A stretch of DNA of 53,517 bases from Chara braunii. Lineage: Eukaryota; Streptophyta; Charophyceae; Charales; Characeae. Every line of letters starts with the position of its first letter. Position 1 is the first letter of the stretch. The notes beneath the pieces were generated by a model. It saw nothing but the letters and a program-made list of their open reading frames with translations. It was not told the DNA's origin and did no database searches. Both the position numbers and the translations under genes were made by a program. The stretch lies in NCBI GenBank assembly GCA_003427395.1, contig BFEA01000253.1, forward strand, positions 97,084 to 150,600, given 5' to 3'. Positions 10,463 to 20,323 of the stretch are shown here, one piece after another.

Positions 10463-11070
10463 TGGCATACTGAGTACCACACGGGCCCCTGTGGGGCCCA
10501 AGCGGGTAGGGTAGGGGTTCGGAAGGGGCCTTTCGGACGAGTGTCGATTCAGAATAGGAAGGCGTCATTTTCAGGCCCCGTGTCGTTTGACCTCGGTAGG
10601 CCCAGTAGGTAGGCCTTGGCGCCTGCTTCCACGCCAGACCCCGGCAAGGGCCCAATAGGCGTCCATGTCGCGGTAGGCCTTTTTCAAATTCGACCCTTTT
10701 CAAATTTGGGCGCCAACCTTAGGCGCGAGACTGTTTAGGCGCCAGGCCCTGGTGTCGTTCGACATTTGTGAGGGCAGCCTCCCAGCCGGACCAGCACTTT
10801 ATATAGCTGGTCTGCCTAGGAGGCTGCCATTCAGTCTTGAGGCTTTCAGCAATGGCACTCTCCGGAGACGCTACAACTGTAGTAGGTGACGATAGGATTA
10901 GTCTTCCAGCACTGGGCGCTGCTAGGACCTTAGAGTAACACTGAGAGGGAGGAAAGTGGCGGAGGCCAGGAGATTTACCTGAGAGCTTACATGTGACGCC
11001 ATCACTTCAAGTTCGCCTTCGAGGTACCTACAACAAGGCGCCACCTTTCACAGGTTAGCACCTGACACAG
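10463..11070 (+). repeat. 3' LTR (right border approximate)
   Basis: Begins TGGCATACTGAG just after the polypurine tract and includes the segment shared with 4788-4980. It also has a TATA-like 'ctttatatagctgg' at about 10797-10810, flanked by an imperfect inverted repeat (gcagcctccca...tgggaggctgc type). The right end is not fixed because the 5' copy lacks this half; I place it by the start of unrelated sequence near 11070. Confidence 0.6.
10797..10806 (+). promoter_or_regulatory. TATA-like box in the LTR
   Basis: CTTTATATAG lies inside the 3' LTR at the expected U3 position, about 330 bases from the LTR start. Confidence 0.45.
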
Positions 11071-11418
11071 AAAGAAAGAGAGAGAGGGAACTCTTCTTCT
11101 TCTTCTTCCTCCAGTCCACCATCTCTCCCCTACCCTCCATCTTCCTGACTTCTAACCGATCCTCGGGAGGAAGTGAATCTAAGAAAGAAGCAAGAAGGGA
11201 AGATGTTGTCTTAAGTCTCATGCACAGGTTGTCCAAGGCGGAGAGTACCGGCGAGTCTAGTCCCACAATTTGCAATAAGAACTTTTGTTTTTTTTTTGCA
11301 CTCGGCGAAATTCGCAGAAAAAATTGAGAATTTGAGAATCCACAAATGAGGTCGTTGAATTTCCAGGGAAGATATCAAAAAATTTTCAATAACTCATTAA
11401 GATCGTGAAATAATTATC

Positions 11419-11503
<85 letters not shown>

Positions 11504-12415
11504 CCCCTTCCCTCTCTCTCTCTGACTCACCCTTAGTCCCGTTGCTTTGCCTACCTCAGGGTTGCATTCCCTATGCCCACGCGATAAAAAATTTAGTATG
11601 ACAACTCTAAAAAGGATTAAAAAAAAATTGAAGATTGAGCGTAGTGGAGTGAGACCCTATTAGTGATGACCGGCGTGGTATACATGTCAGGGCACTTCGA
11701 AAAAACTACAGTCATGCTGAGTAAAAATGTGTTGAGTGTCATGCCAAGATGACAGCTGACTCTTGAGGGTCTCGTACTAATGCAATAGTAATATGTAGGC
11801 GTTTGTACCGTATCAGGGAGTATAGGTCCAATACCTATGTTGTGCTTGCACAAAGGTCAACACATACCGAAAAAGGTGTCTGTGCGTGCAAGCGTGCAAA
11901 TGAAATTGCAGTGAAGCCCCACCAACTTCCTTGTTTTCCTAATGATTGGTCCTAAATTTCGAATGTCCTTCACTCCAAATTTTCAACGACCCATGACAAC
12001 ACTTACCCCTTCTAACCCCCACTTCCATCCTGTCTTCTGCATCACAAAAAAAACAACAATGACTTGGGAACATGATCAGTGATGACTCCAATTTATTGTT
12101 TGGGTGCTTCACTTGTCTGAAACTGGCTCCAACGTCCATCTGATCATACATATCCTTGGAAGTGTGAGTTAGAACTTCCCTGGATGTATTTGACGATTCT
12201 TATCACCGTATTCTCTCGAAGTCAAGACTTTTGTTTCTCTCGAAAAAAAGTAAGAGCGTAAGCTGGAGACCGCACTCATGCTATGCTCCTGCTTGGAAAG
12301 CACGAACCAACCACCCCAATATTACTTCCATGGTTTTCCACCCCGTTTTTTTTATAAAGGGTGACGATCGAAGGCGATGACCTTTAAAAAAATAAATAAA
12401 AACTATGAGCTGATC
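11071..12415. other. Spacer with no recognised gene
   Basis: Holds a long (CT)n tract and AT-rich single-copy-looking sequence. Short frames on both strands match nothing I recognise. Confidence 0.4.
11421..11502. repeat. (CT)n microsatellite
   Basis: About 40 CT units followed by a C-rich end. Confidence 0.95.
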
Positions 12416-12500
12416 GGCGTTGGGGGCACAGTTGCACTAGGACACGAGTTGTGGCCTATTCAAACCCATGCGACACCTATAGAAAGACAAAAAAAAATAA
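12415..12500 (+). mobile_element. Possible tRNA-like SINE fragment
   Basis: A B-box-like 'tattcaaaccc' (about 12460) lies about 45 bases after 'tgatcggcgttgg', and an A-rich tail (about 12486-12503) follows. The A box is weak. Confidence 0.25.
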
Positions 12501-12646
12501 AAATCACTACGTTAGAGGTCCCAATACTCGAGCGATTTGGTGCTTGATGCGGATGTTGCCTCCTCCCCTCTCCACCCCGCCAACACCCAATGAGGACAAC
12601 CGATTCACTGCTTGATTGGGCCCTTGTGGGGGACAAACACTCAACG

Positions 12647-12725
12647 CATGAATCTGAACGTGTTTGATGGAAAGTTCATATACCTGATGCTATGCATCTC
12701 TGCGAAATCCACGTTCAGATTCATG
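12647..12725. repeat. Perfect 16-base inverted repeat
   Basis: CATGAATCTGAACGTG at 12647-12662 and its exact reverse complement at 12710-12725, separated by 47 bases. A direct repeat around 'ccccgccaa...cccaatgaggac' (about 12573-12600 and 12815-12842) flanks it. This could be the core of a small foldback element. Confidence 0.5.
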
Positions 12726-12938
12726 TGATCGTACTGGGTGCTTGGCTGTGGTTCGTGCTTTCATTATGGGACTCCTCGCGCACTCACCCTCTCATCTTCT
12801 CCCTCTGCTCCTCCCCACCCCGCCAATGCCCAATGAGGACGGAGTGGTATGTGACGGTTGCAGTCTCACGTACCACCGCAAAGGGAGTCCCTCAGTGTGC
12901 CCGAGGGAACTCCCTTCTGTGACGTTTTCCATTCTCAA

Positions 12939-13088
12939 ACCACCAGTTATTCCTATCGTCGGGCCTGTAATCGAGCCATAATTTTATGAAACGTACGGGC
13001 CATTACAGGGGTGCTCAAATTCATCCGACTATAAATGTTTCTACTCTATTATTTTCCGCGACTGATAGCCGGGCCAAGTACTGGTGGT
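12939..13088. mobile_element. TTAA-family MITE, copy 1 (150 bases)
   Basis: The left end ACCACCAGT and right end ACTGGTGGT are inverted, and TCAA flanks both sides (12935-12938 and 13089-13092). The interior 'ttcatccgactataaa' and 'gaaacgtacgggcc' is shared with the copies at 13834 and 42613/45009. Confidence 0.8.
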
Positions 13089-13686
13089 TCAAGCGTGCAG
13101 TTGTTATATTTTGAGGAAAACAACAAGTACTCCATGAAGTTCCAATCGACCGGGGAAAAAAAGCAGTCAATATCAACCCCTTCGAGTATTATTTTTTTTC
13201 TTGTTCCAAGTACTACCAATCAGAATGAGTCTTTCTATATTTTTTCCGGCCTCCCATTCTACCTATGTTACCAGACTCGCCTTTCCCGGTTGAACTTGCA
13301 CGAGGAGTGACCCGCCCAGGTCGACACTTTTTTTTTTTTTTTTTTCCCCATTCAGTGGGAGAATTTTGCGTCCACTGAGACATGCCCAAATACTCACCAA
13401 AGGGTGTCTATGGGGTATAAGCGGGGTTCGAAAGCGCTCGAAAGTATGATATAATTTAGTGTTTTAGTTTTTATTTTGGATTCCATACCGAATTTCATGG
13501 TCACCCTCAGGCAAAACATGTTTGGTTTGCAATTCTGCATGACATTTCTTTTTCCAGCCTTTTTTTTTTTTTTTTTTTTTTTTTGCGCTGGGACTGCCCT
13601 GGACCTTGACCGGGACTCTTCCCGGAGCTCGCCCAGCCGGGGCACCCGGGCGACCCGGCTGGTAACACAGCAGTTTACGCAACTAA

Positions 13687-13829
13687 ACTACCAGTACTTG
13701 GGCACTGCGCGCCGCGGCGGCCGCACCTTTTTTGAAGCGGCGCGGGCTGTCGATACGATTTATCGACGGCCCACCGGTAGCGAAATTCCCGTAGCGTTAA
13801 CGCTAAGGCGTCGCCCAAGTACTCGTGGT
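13687..13829. mobile_element. TTAA-family MITE, copy 2 (143 bases)
   Basis: ACTACCAGTACTTGGGC at the left is the near reverse complement of GCCCAAGTACTCGTGGT at the right. Flanks are CTAA and TTAA. The interior is GC-rich and palindromic (ggcccaccggtag; cgttaacg). Confidence 0.85.
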
Positions 13830-13833
13830 TTAA

Positions 13834-13967
13834 ACTACCAGTACTTCCTAAAGTCGTCCCGGCATACAAGCCACAATTTGAGGAAACGTAGGGGCCACTA
13901 CAGGAGCGCCCAAATTCATCCGACTATAAATTTTCCGCGGCCAATAGCTGGCCCAAGTACTGGTGGT
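13834..13967. mobile_element. TTAA-family MITE, copy 3 (134 bases), abutting copy 2
   Basis: Starts directly after the TTAA at 13830-13833 that ends copy 2, so the two insertions share one target site. Left end ACTACCAGTACTT; right end CAAGTACTGGTGGT followed by TTCAA. The interior resembles copy 1. Confidence 0.8.
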
Positions 13968-14119
13968 TTCAAAAGATAAAAAGAACAAAAACAAAATAAG
14001 AGAAGATTTTCAAAATATAAAGGAATCGTGATTTTGCGGCCATCCTATTTTCCCACACCAACGGCCGGGCGATGTCCCGGCCGATGTCCCACAAGTGTTT
14101 GTGGGATACACTTTACCTT

Positions 14120-14280
14120 ACTCCTTTGCTAGTGGAGCCGTTCCCCAGGTATCATATATTCTGTTCATCTGATTGCGGCTGGATTTGAACTCCGGTCTGC
14201 GTTTCAACAGTTCATTGGCTGCACCAACTTTGCTAGTGGAACCGTACCCCATAGAACCAACTGAGCTGGGCCCGTTGCTG
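14120..14280 (-). mobile_element. tRNA-derived SINE candidate (minus strand)
   Basis: On the minus strand, TAGCAAAGTTGG (14224-14235) fits the A-box consensus TRGCNNAGYNGG at every position. AGTTCAAATCC (14181-14191) fits the B box with about one mismatch. Spacing is tRNA-like, and the loop between contains CTGTTGA, like an Asn tRNA anticodon loop. It lacks a folded acceptor stem, so it is not an intact tRNA. A related minus-strand copy lies near 40140-40205. Confidence 0.5.
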
Positions 14281-14510
14281 TTCCATGCCTCTGGAAGACA
14301 GAGATACCATCCATTGGAATAGGGCCTGGCCCAAGCCCTAAGGTGTTGCCCAGATATTCCTGAACGAACTGGCAGTGCCCCCTATTTTGGGTACACTCCG
14401 CAAAGAGAGGACAGAGGAAACCAACGGGCCTAACGGGGCAAAAAGACTAACGGGGTGAACGTGCATTCACACGTCCGACGCCTACGAGAGGGCGATGGCG
14501 TTGGCCGTCC

Positions 14511-14612
14511 CGGGGCTAGGTCCCACTTACACGAATTAAGCGATATTGACCGTAGATTGCAAAGATCAACGGCCAGAATCTCTTAATCCGTGCAAGTGGG
14601 ACCTTGCCCCCG
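14511..14612. mobile_element. Foldback MITE, GGGGCCAAGTCCCACTT family, copy 1
   Basis: The left arm starts GGGGCTAGGTCCCACTTACA and the right arm ends AAGTGGGACCTTGCCCC. About 29 bases are inverted with four mismatches around a 43-base loop. Confidence 0.8.
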
Positions 14613-14814
14613 GATTCTTCTGTGTGTCTTACCCGCTTACCCATGAGGCCCCTCCCTTCTGACATCGGCGTTATCCCTACCATGGCGCACACCGGATTCT
14701 TTCTTTTTTTTTTTTTGTTTTTTTTTTTATAACACCGGATTCTGATGCGGTGAGTGGTCAGATTCTGGGTTCACGCTTGTACGAGGACTCGGGCAATAAT
14801 TGCGGTCTGAGTAT

Positions 14815-14929
14815 GGGCCTGGTTGCAGTACTCGCAATCCGCCAACATGGTGCATGCATCTGGATGTAAAGGAGTCTAGATACATTCCAAATATTGGTGG
14901 ATGGCGAGTAGTGCAACTGCATAGGCCCT
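14815..14929. mobile_element. Foldback MITE, 'CGCCATCCGCCAACAT' family, copy 1
   Basis: Inverted arms 'gggcctggttgcagtactcg' and 'cgagtagtgcaactgcatag', continuing into 'aatccgccaacat' and 'attggtggatgg'. Confidence 0.7.
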
Positions 14930-14991
14930 ATGTCCGGCGATAGTTGCGGTCTGTGCGGTCTGATACTCGGACCACGCTCTTATAATACAGA

Positions 14992-15107
14992 ACCCACAAC
15001 TACATCGCCATCCGCCAACATTTGGAATGTATCTGGACATAATTGCTGTTCATGCACATTCAAAATATTGGCGGATGGCGAGTAGTGCGACTACTGTAGG
15101 TAGGCCC
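14992..15107. mobile_element. Foldback MITE, 'CGCCATCCGCCAACAT' family, copy 2
   Basis: Left arm 'atcgccatccgccaacattt', right arm 'atattggcggatggcgagta'. It ends in the same 'ggccc' as copy 1, with 'catgcacattc' between. Confidence 0.75.
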
Positions 15108-15309
15108 TAATTGGCACGAAAAGAAAACCTTGTACGATGTACGAAGAGGCCGATAACGGCCATACGCACACACGCCCGCTAGCTGTGACAGGACGATGGG
15201 AAGGAGTCGACCTGCGTTTGGTCCCATCGTGGGCCCATTTTTTTGCATCGGTACACGAGGGGGATGGGATGAAATGGAGCCCGAAAAGGGAAGAGCATAA
15301 GGACACGAT

Positions 15310-15445
15310 AGGGCCTCGCTGCGCTACTCTCCACATGCAAAAAAGAAAAAAAAGGAAAAAAAAAGAAAGGCGGTGCATCTTTCCATACTCGAGCACAAGA
15401 TTCATTCTCATTTTGCACATTTGCAGAGTAGGGCAGCGAGGCCCC
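15310..15445. mobile_element. Foldback MITE, 'AGGGCCTCGC' family, copy 1
   Basis: Arms 'agggcctcgctgcgctactc' and 'gagtagggcagcgaggcccc' are inverted around an A-rich centre containing 'catgcaaaa' and 'ttttgcacat'. Confidence 0.75.
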
Positions 15446-15689
15446 TACTCACATCACACGATAGGGCCTTTGTTTTTTTTTCTTTTCTTTAAATAGGGCC
15501 TTTTTTGGACTCGGACGTGATTGCAGTCACATGCGTGAAGATTTGGCGCAATCCAGCGTGCCGTTAGTGTGGACGCCCACACACACGGGCAGAAAGCCAA
15601 CCAAACGATTTAAAAAAAAAACGAAAAAAAAAGAAAGCCAACCCAACTAGGTAGAGGTCCACGGCTCGAACCTTCCAAAAGAGGTCATT

Positions 15690-15772
15690 CGCGCTGGCTG
15701 CGCTCGACGGCCTGTAAGCGCAGAAGGGCCGACCAAACCATAATGGTCCATGGTTCGAACCCGCCTTTTTTT
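15690..15772 (+). mobile_element. tRNA-like head, possible SINE
   Basis: The B box GGTTCGAACCC is perfect (about 15752-15762). TGGCTGCGCTCG (about 15695-15706) fits the A box at 10 of 12 positions. A T tract follows at 15766. A second 'ggctcgaacc' lies at 15661. Stems do not close well, so I do not call a functional tRNA. Confidence 0.4.
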
Positions 15773-15845
15773 TTTTCGTCAAGTCAAGTACCCTTTTACA
15801 CGTCGTGGGCTGCCTGCGCTCGACTGCCCCGCTTTTTTTTTTTTT

Positions 15846-16020
15846 TTTTTTTTCTATACTGCCCCGCTTTTGGCGGGACCACTGAGAAAACTGAGAAAAT
15901 GAGAAAATGGCCGCTTGGCGGGACCACCACTGAGAAAATGGCCGGTTCTTTCATAAAAGGAAAATGGCCGGTTCTTTCATAAAAGGAAAATGGCCGGTTG
16001 GCGGGATCACTGCGAAAACA
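15846..16020. repeat. Short local repeats ('aaaatggccggttctttcat')
   Basis: 'aaaatggccggttctttcataaaagga' occurs twice in tandem (about 15936-15990), and related 'aaaatggccg.ttggcggga' phrases lie on both sides. Confidence 0.6.
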
Positions 16021-16075
16021 ATCGATGCGGCGGCGGGACAGGAAGCAGACGACCCGATTTTACCGGGATATCCCT

Positions 16076-16248
16076 GGGGCCAAGTCCCACTACCCGGTGG
16101 CAGCGTTGAGCTACCTCAATCCCCGAATCTGGACGGGTTTGTGGAGACGTGCAGTTCAGGAAACTCAACACCATTTTTGCACATCTCCGCAAAAGCATCC
16201 AGATTCAGGCGTTCAGGTAGCTCAACGCTGCTAGTGGGACTTGGCCCC
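16076..16248. mobile_element. Foldback MITE, GGGGCCAAGTCCCACT family, copy 2 (173 bases)
   Basis: Left arm GGGGCCAAGTCCCACTA with 'gcagcgttgagctacct'; right arm 'aggtagctcaacgctgc' with TAGTGGGACTTGGCCCC. There is a second inner inverted pair, 'gaatctggac' and 'catccagattc'. Confidence 0.85.
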
Positions 16249-16854
16249 TGGAGGAAACAGCGAAAGGACAGAAGAAACGTTCGACCGAAGTAAAGAATTA
16301 AATGAATTAATATGAATGAAAAGGGAAAATAATAAATAAAAAAACACGTTAGCGACGGGGAACGTTGGAAAAGGGGTCCAAGTACGCAGGCCCACGCTGC
16401 CTGAGGGGGCCTCGCCGCACTACAGGTAGTCTCACCAAATGAGCAAAATGGAAAATGTATCTCCTTGCAGATTGCGGTCAGATACGGCCGCCGTAGTTTT
16501 GTCGTTTTCGCTTTTTGGGAGTATGAGAGGGAATGAGCGGCGAGAATGGGCGGCGAGCCTCTGAAAGGTGTCGCACATGTTGCGACTGTTCGCCAACAGC
16601 GCAGGGGACCATTAGTTCGTGGGTGTACCAGCTGAGCTGAGGGCATACTCACAGTAGCACTCTCGAAATGCATCAGCCAGCCTTCAATTACAGCTACAAA
16701 CCTGGATGCATCTGGACGTGATCACGTCCAAGAAAAAACAAAAATAAAAAAGTCGTCGTGTTAGTATGCCCTGAGGCCCATTAGTTACATAGTTACATTA
16801 GAGGATAAATAAAACTACACCATATTCTTCACTCAGAAAAAAAAAAAAAAAAAA

Positions 16855-17221
16855 CGGTTTGGCTTCCCCAGACCTGGATTTCTCAACGGGCTGGGCATAT
16901 GTAGCTTTGGCCTGTAGAGGGGCTGTTATGGAGGTCCTGTGGAAGGTCCTGTGGAAGGCGCGGAACAAAGCAACCTACCTTCAAACAAGAGAAGACAACC
17001 TTCCAGCCCAGGTATCTGTGGTGAAGACCCTGATTAGGCAAACAATCAGAGCGGATTGGTTCTCTGGCTCTCAATCCCAAAAAAGTCGATACTGGTTCTC
17101 CCAGACTTGGGGAAAATCCAAGGATTTTGTAATTTTTGTTTCAATTTCTGGGGAAGGGGACTTGCAATTTGCAGATTGCAGATTGGCTACTCCAGGAAAA
17201 CAGTTGACAGAAAGGATGTAA
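16855..17221 (+). pseudogene. LINE C-terminal tail fragment
   Basis: The open stretch includes VLWKVLWKARNKATYLQTRE, then VKTLIRQTIRADWFSGS, then RYWFSQTWGKS. This W-K/R-R-N-K-A...I-R-x-x-I-x-A-D-W...F-x-x-T-W-G pattern is typical of the region after the zinc-knuckle of plant-type LINE reverse transcriptases. No upstream RT motifs are present, so it is a 5'-truncated copy. It resembles the minus-strand remnant near 51730-51990. Confidence 0.5.
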
Positions 17222-17246
17222 CTTTCAATTCAATTAGGCCGTAGAT

Positions 17247-17632
17247 AGGGCCTCGCCGTTTGCCTCACCGCCCCACAGCACACACAAAAACTCTAGCGAC
17301 AACGCCCTGGCGACAGCAGTGGGGGATTCGCTTCGCTAAGTCCAAATTTGTGGACGCTACGGTCCAAGTTCTTGGATGGACTTCTTTTTGAGCGAGGCAG
17401 CACACGTGAAATTTCGCATCTCCTCCAGCCTACCAGCGGAGGACCTACGAGTTCGCGAGGGCTGCAGACAGGGAGGAGTCGGCACACTCGTGAGGCCTCG
17501 CGAACTCGGAGGCTGACAGCATTCACGAGTTTTTTCTGACACAGTTCGTGTGGGTGCTATGCGGCGACGACTTCACGAAACGAAGTCGTTTTTTTTTTCG
17601 TTTCTTGCACCGTGCGGCGAGGCCCATAGGCT
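17247..17632. mobile_element. Foldback element, 'AGGGCCTCGC' family, copy 2
   Basis: Ends 'tagggcctcgccgtttgc' and 'gtgcggcgaggcccatag' are inverted, about 385 bases apart. The centre has its own inverted pair, 'cgagttcgcgaggg' and 'cctcgcgaactcgg' (about 17450-17510). Confidence 0.5.
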
Positions 17633-17813
17633 ACCAAATTTTGCTTGCTCTTAAATAATGCGCTGACTCAACGACCAGGCGTACGTAGCCATTTAGCTGC
17701 AATAGAAAGTGAGACCTTTTTCTTAATTTGGCTAAAGTAGGAACACAGGGTTGTGCTGGCAGGTCCCACAGCTACTTACAGTCATTGGTTCCAGTTTTGC
17801 TGTAAAATGGGAC

Positions 17814-17910
17814 GCTGGACCCGATTTCCAGCAGGTGACGCTCCCCACCAATAGATGGAGCCTCTCCTCCGGTGATAGTGCTGTCTGCTCTTATCAGCAG
17901 CACTAGCACT
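17814..17910 (+). repeat. Dispersed repeat 'GGACCCGATTTCCAGCAG', copy 1
   Basis: 'ggacccgatttccagcaggt', then 'caccaatagatggagcct', then 'ctgctcttatcagc'. Other copies are at 41842-41912 (minus) and 45164-45265 (plus). Confidence 0.7.
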
Positions 17911-18350
17911 GGAAGGGGTGCTTGTTTGAAAAAAAAAAAAAAAAAAGGAACACAGGGTTGGTATTTTGTTTCTTGAGATGGTCATACCTTAGGGTAGGAA
18001 GTTTCTTGGGTTCTTATCATTGACAATGGAGATAGGATGTTGTTCTAGATCTAGACTCTTATAAAGGTTGGGAAAGGGATACCTCCCTATTTTTCGTTAA
18101 TGTTGCTTGCTCTTTTTTTTTTTTTTTTTTTTTTTTTTCCGAAACTTCAAGCCAGGGGGATGGTAGGTCAGATATCTGGTTAGTTGGATTGTCGTCCTTT
18201 TCCTCTCGGTCGTTTTGGGCCGAGTTCGGACCGGCGCCTAGGTCTGTGAAGTGGAAGGTAGGGGTACTTCAGGAATAGGTAGGAGTAGTAGACTGAAGTA
18301 GGAGGGCAGTTGGGTATGCATCTTGTAATTGGGTTGAATTGTGAGGTCCG

Positions 18351-18452
18351 GGGGCCAAGTCCCACTTACGCTGATCCTTGATTTCTGGTCGTCGATCTTC
18401 CGAATCTGCGGTCAGAAATGGATCATTCGGGTAAGTGGGACTTGGCCCCGGG
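18351..18452. mobile_element. Foldback MITE, GGGGCCAAGTCCCACTT family, copy 3
   Basis: GGGGCCAAGTCCCACTTAC and its exact reverse complement GTAAGTGGGACTTGGCCCC lie about 65 bases apart, with 'tgatcc' and 'ggatca' inside. Confidence 0.9.
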
Positions 18453-19000
18453 GCCTCGTTTCAAGTGACGTTTCTTTTTTTCTTTTTTTTTTGGCACCGC
18501 AAAATTGGGCTTATAGCCAACTACCCGAATGCACAAATTATCAACATAAGTGACGTTTTGAAATGAAATTGAATGTGGGGAAAAAAAAAAAAAAAAAAAA
18601 AAAACCCTTTCATCTTTCGCGACCTACCTACCAGTGCTCCTAAGGCTATACAGGGGACCCCTGCAAGAATAGCGATCTACCTGTCTCGGTGAAGGGAGGG
18701 GCTTACCGGCGGAAAGGGAAACAAACCGTTGAAGAAGCCCACTCTTTCAGGGGGTAAATAAAAGTAAAGAGTGTATACCAGCCAAGTACAAAGTCAGATT
18801 CACGCGCCACAGATTTTGTCGTTTTCACATTTCCCGACTCGTGCGGCAAGTCCCGTTCGCACTGTCACTCACACCCCGCCTTCTCCGCGCTTCGCAACGA
18901 ATTTCAGCCATGGCGGGAGAAGACGGCTCTTTCCTTTCCTTTCTCCTTTTTCCCTTTTCCTTTTTTTCTTGTCCCCGGTCCGGCGGGGCCGATGTCCTAC
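18453..19000. other. Spacer upstream of the INCENP gene
   Basis: Two homopolymer tracts (T near 18475-18490, A near 18580-18605) and short frames only. I see no gene. Confidence 0.4.
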
Positions 19001-19004
19001 TTCC

Positions 19005-19112
19005 GGCCTACTTGCACCCCTTGTCATTCGCCAACATTTTCGAATGCATCTTGACAACGGAAATGTCTACATGCATTCAAAATCTTGGAGGATGACTAGT
19101 GGTGCATCGAGG
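19005..19112. mobile_element. Foldback MITE, 'CCGCCAACAT' family, copy 3 (decayed)
   Basis: 'cattcgccaacattttcgaatgcat' on the left is answered by 'catgcattcaaaatcttgg' and 'aggatgactagtggtgca' on the right, with 'gaggccc' at the end. Confidence 0.65.
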
Positions 19113-19379
19113 CCCTTAGACCGATTCTTTACTTTTGGGCGTCGATTTTTCGAATGAACGGTGGAAAACGGTCCCGTCTTTTACAGGTGGGACCAGGGTG
19201 GGTCCAGGCCCTCGATCTTGCCGTTGGGTACAAAGGCGGGGAGTGTTTGGCAGCGGAGGCGCGTGCTACGCGGACAACGGACTCGTCTTTCGTATTTGTT
19301 TTGCCTTCTTTTCTCATATTCAAATTTTGCGCGCCTCGCACTCCGTGAGGCGCGGTTTGTTCGTTTGCACCAAATTGGT

Positions 19380-19387
19380 TTTGGCGG
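19380..19387 (+). promoter_or_regulatory. E2F-type site upstream of INCENP (tentative)
   Basis: TTTGGCGG fits the plant E2F consensus WTTSSCSS. It lies in a GC-rich stretch (19190-19480) that could hold the promoter or 5' exon of the INCENP gene. A cell-cycle gene would fit such control, but an 8-base match is weak evidence and the transcription start is unknown. Confidence 0.25.
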
Positions 19388-19649
19388 GAGATGGACGCTT
19401 GCGGAGGGCATTTGTTATGGCGGAGGCTTGCGCGCTAGCAAGTGAACATAGTAGGAGTGCATGTAGGCCGTAGATGTCGGCCATCCACGGTCGTCAAGCT
19501 CCGTGTCGGCAAGGTCGGTGTTCATGAACACGCCTCTCTTCTAAGGCATTGGCCGATCACCTACACGAACTAATCTTGCTGCCTCTCCTGTCGGAGTTTG
19601 CTGAGCGAGGGAGGGGACTCCTCGTGTGCGTGTTTGGGTGCTTGCCTGC

Positions 19650-19700
<51 letters not shown>
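19650..19700. repeat. (TG)n microsatellite at the gap edge
   Basis: About 25 TG units running into the N gap; probably the reason the assembly broke here. Confidence 0.95.
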
Positions 19701-20251
19701 NNNNNNNNNNNNNNNNNNNNNNNNNNNNNNNNNNNNNNNNNNNNNNNNNNNNNNNNNNNNNNNNNNNNNNNNNNNNNNNNNNNNNNNNNNNNNNNNNNNN
19801 NNNNNNNNNNNNNNNNNNNNNNNNNNNNNNNNNNNNNNNNNNNNNNNNNNNNNNNNNNNNNNNNNNNNNNNNNNNNNNNNNNNNNNNNNNNNNNNNNNNN
19901 NNNNNNNNNNNNNNNNNNNNNNNNNNNNNNNNNNNNNNNNNNNNNNNNNNNNNNNNNNNNNNNNNNNNNNNNNNNNNNNNNNNNNNNNNNNNNNNNNNNN
20001 NNNNNNNNNNNNNNNNNNNNNNNNNNNNNNNNNNNNNNNNNNNNNNNNNNNNNNNNNNNNNNNNNNNNNNNNNNNNNNNNNNNNNNNNNNNNNNNNNNNN
20101 NNNNNNNNNNNNNNNNNNNNNNNNNNNNNNNNNNNNNNNNNNNNNNNNNNNNNNNNNNNNNNNNNNNNNNNNNNNNNNNNNNNNNNNNNNNNNNNNNNNN
20201 NNNNNNNNNNNNNNNNNNNNNNNNNNNNNNNNNNNNNNNNNNNNNNNNNNN
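19701..20251. other. Assembly gap (551 N)
   Basis: Unknown sequence. It probably hides the 5' exon(s) of the INCENP gene. Frames that read through the N run are not real. Confidence 0.99.
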
Positions 20252-20285
20252 GCCCCTTGTGCCGCTTCCGGCGCAGCGGGGGTGG
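20252..20285. other. Misplaced 34-base fragment, duplicate of 25589-25622
   Basis: Identical over all 34 bases to a segment inside the INCENP exon 5.3 kb downstream, and joined to a Nextera adapter. This is what an untrimmed mate-pair read would leave. It should not be read as genomic sequence. Confidence 0.9.
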
Positions 20286-20323
20286 CTGTCTCTTATACAC
20301 ATCTAGATGTGTATAAGAGACAG
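20286..20323. other. Nextera mate-pair junction adapter (38 bases)
   Basis: CTGTCTCTTATACACATCT followed by its reverse complement AGATGTGTATAAGAGACAG: two Tn5 mosaic ends in the circularisation-junction arrangement. This is a library artefact, not a transposon. Confidence 0.99.

Larger units (their letters stand above)
4760..11070 (+). mobile_element. Decayed Ty3/gypsy LTR retrotransposon (chromovirus-like)
   Basis: Domain order is LTR remnant, gag-like region, retropepsin, reverse transcriptase, RNase H, integrase, chromodomain-like tail, polypurine tract, 3' LTR. PR-RT-RH-IN order defines Ty3/gypsy (Metaviridae), and a chromodomain-like C-terminus points to chromoviruses. The element is dead. 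The reading frame is broken by several stops and frameshifts (near 5826, 7797, 8100, 8364, 8673 and 9217), and catalytic residues are substituted in protease, RT and integrase. The two LTR segments share about 190 bases but differ at many sites, so the insertion is old. I saw no target-site duplication and no clear primer-binding site. Confidence 0.85.

Noticed and set aside
15690..15772. A functional tRNA gene at the GGTTCGAACCC site
   Set aside because: The B box is perfect but acceptor and anticodon stems do not close; better read as a SINE head.
19598..20323. 5' part of the 3831-residue open frame that starts before the N gap
   Set aside because: It runs through a TG microsatellite, 551 Ns, a misplaced 34-base fragment and a sequencing adapter. 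Only codons from 20324 are genomic.
20286..20323. A 38-base perfect palindrome that could be read as a transposon end or hairpin terminator
   Set aside because: It is the Nextera mosaic-end junction, a library artefact.
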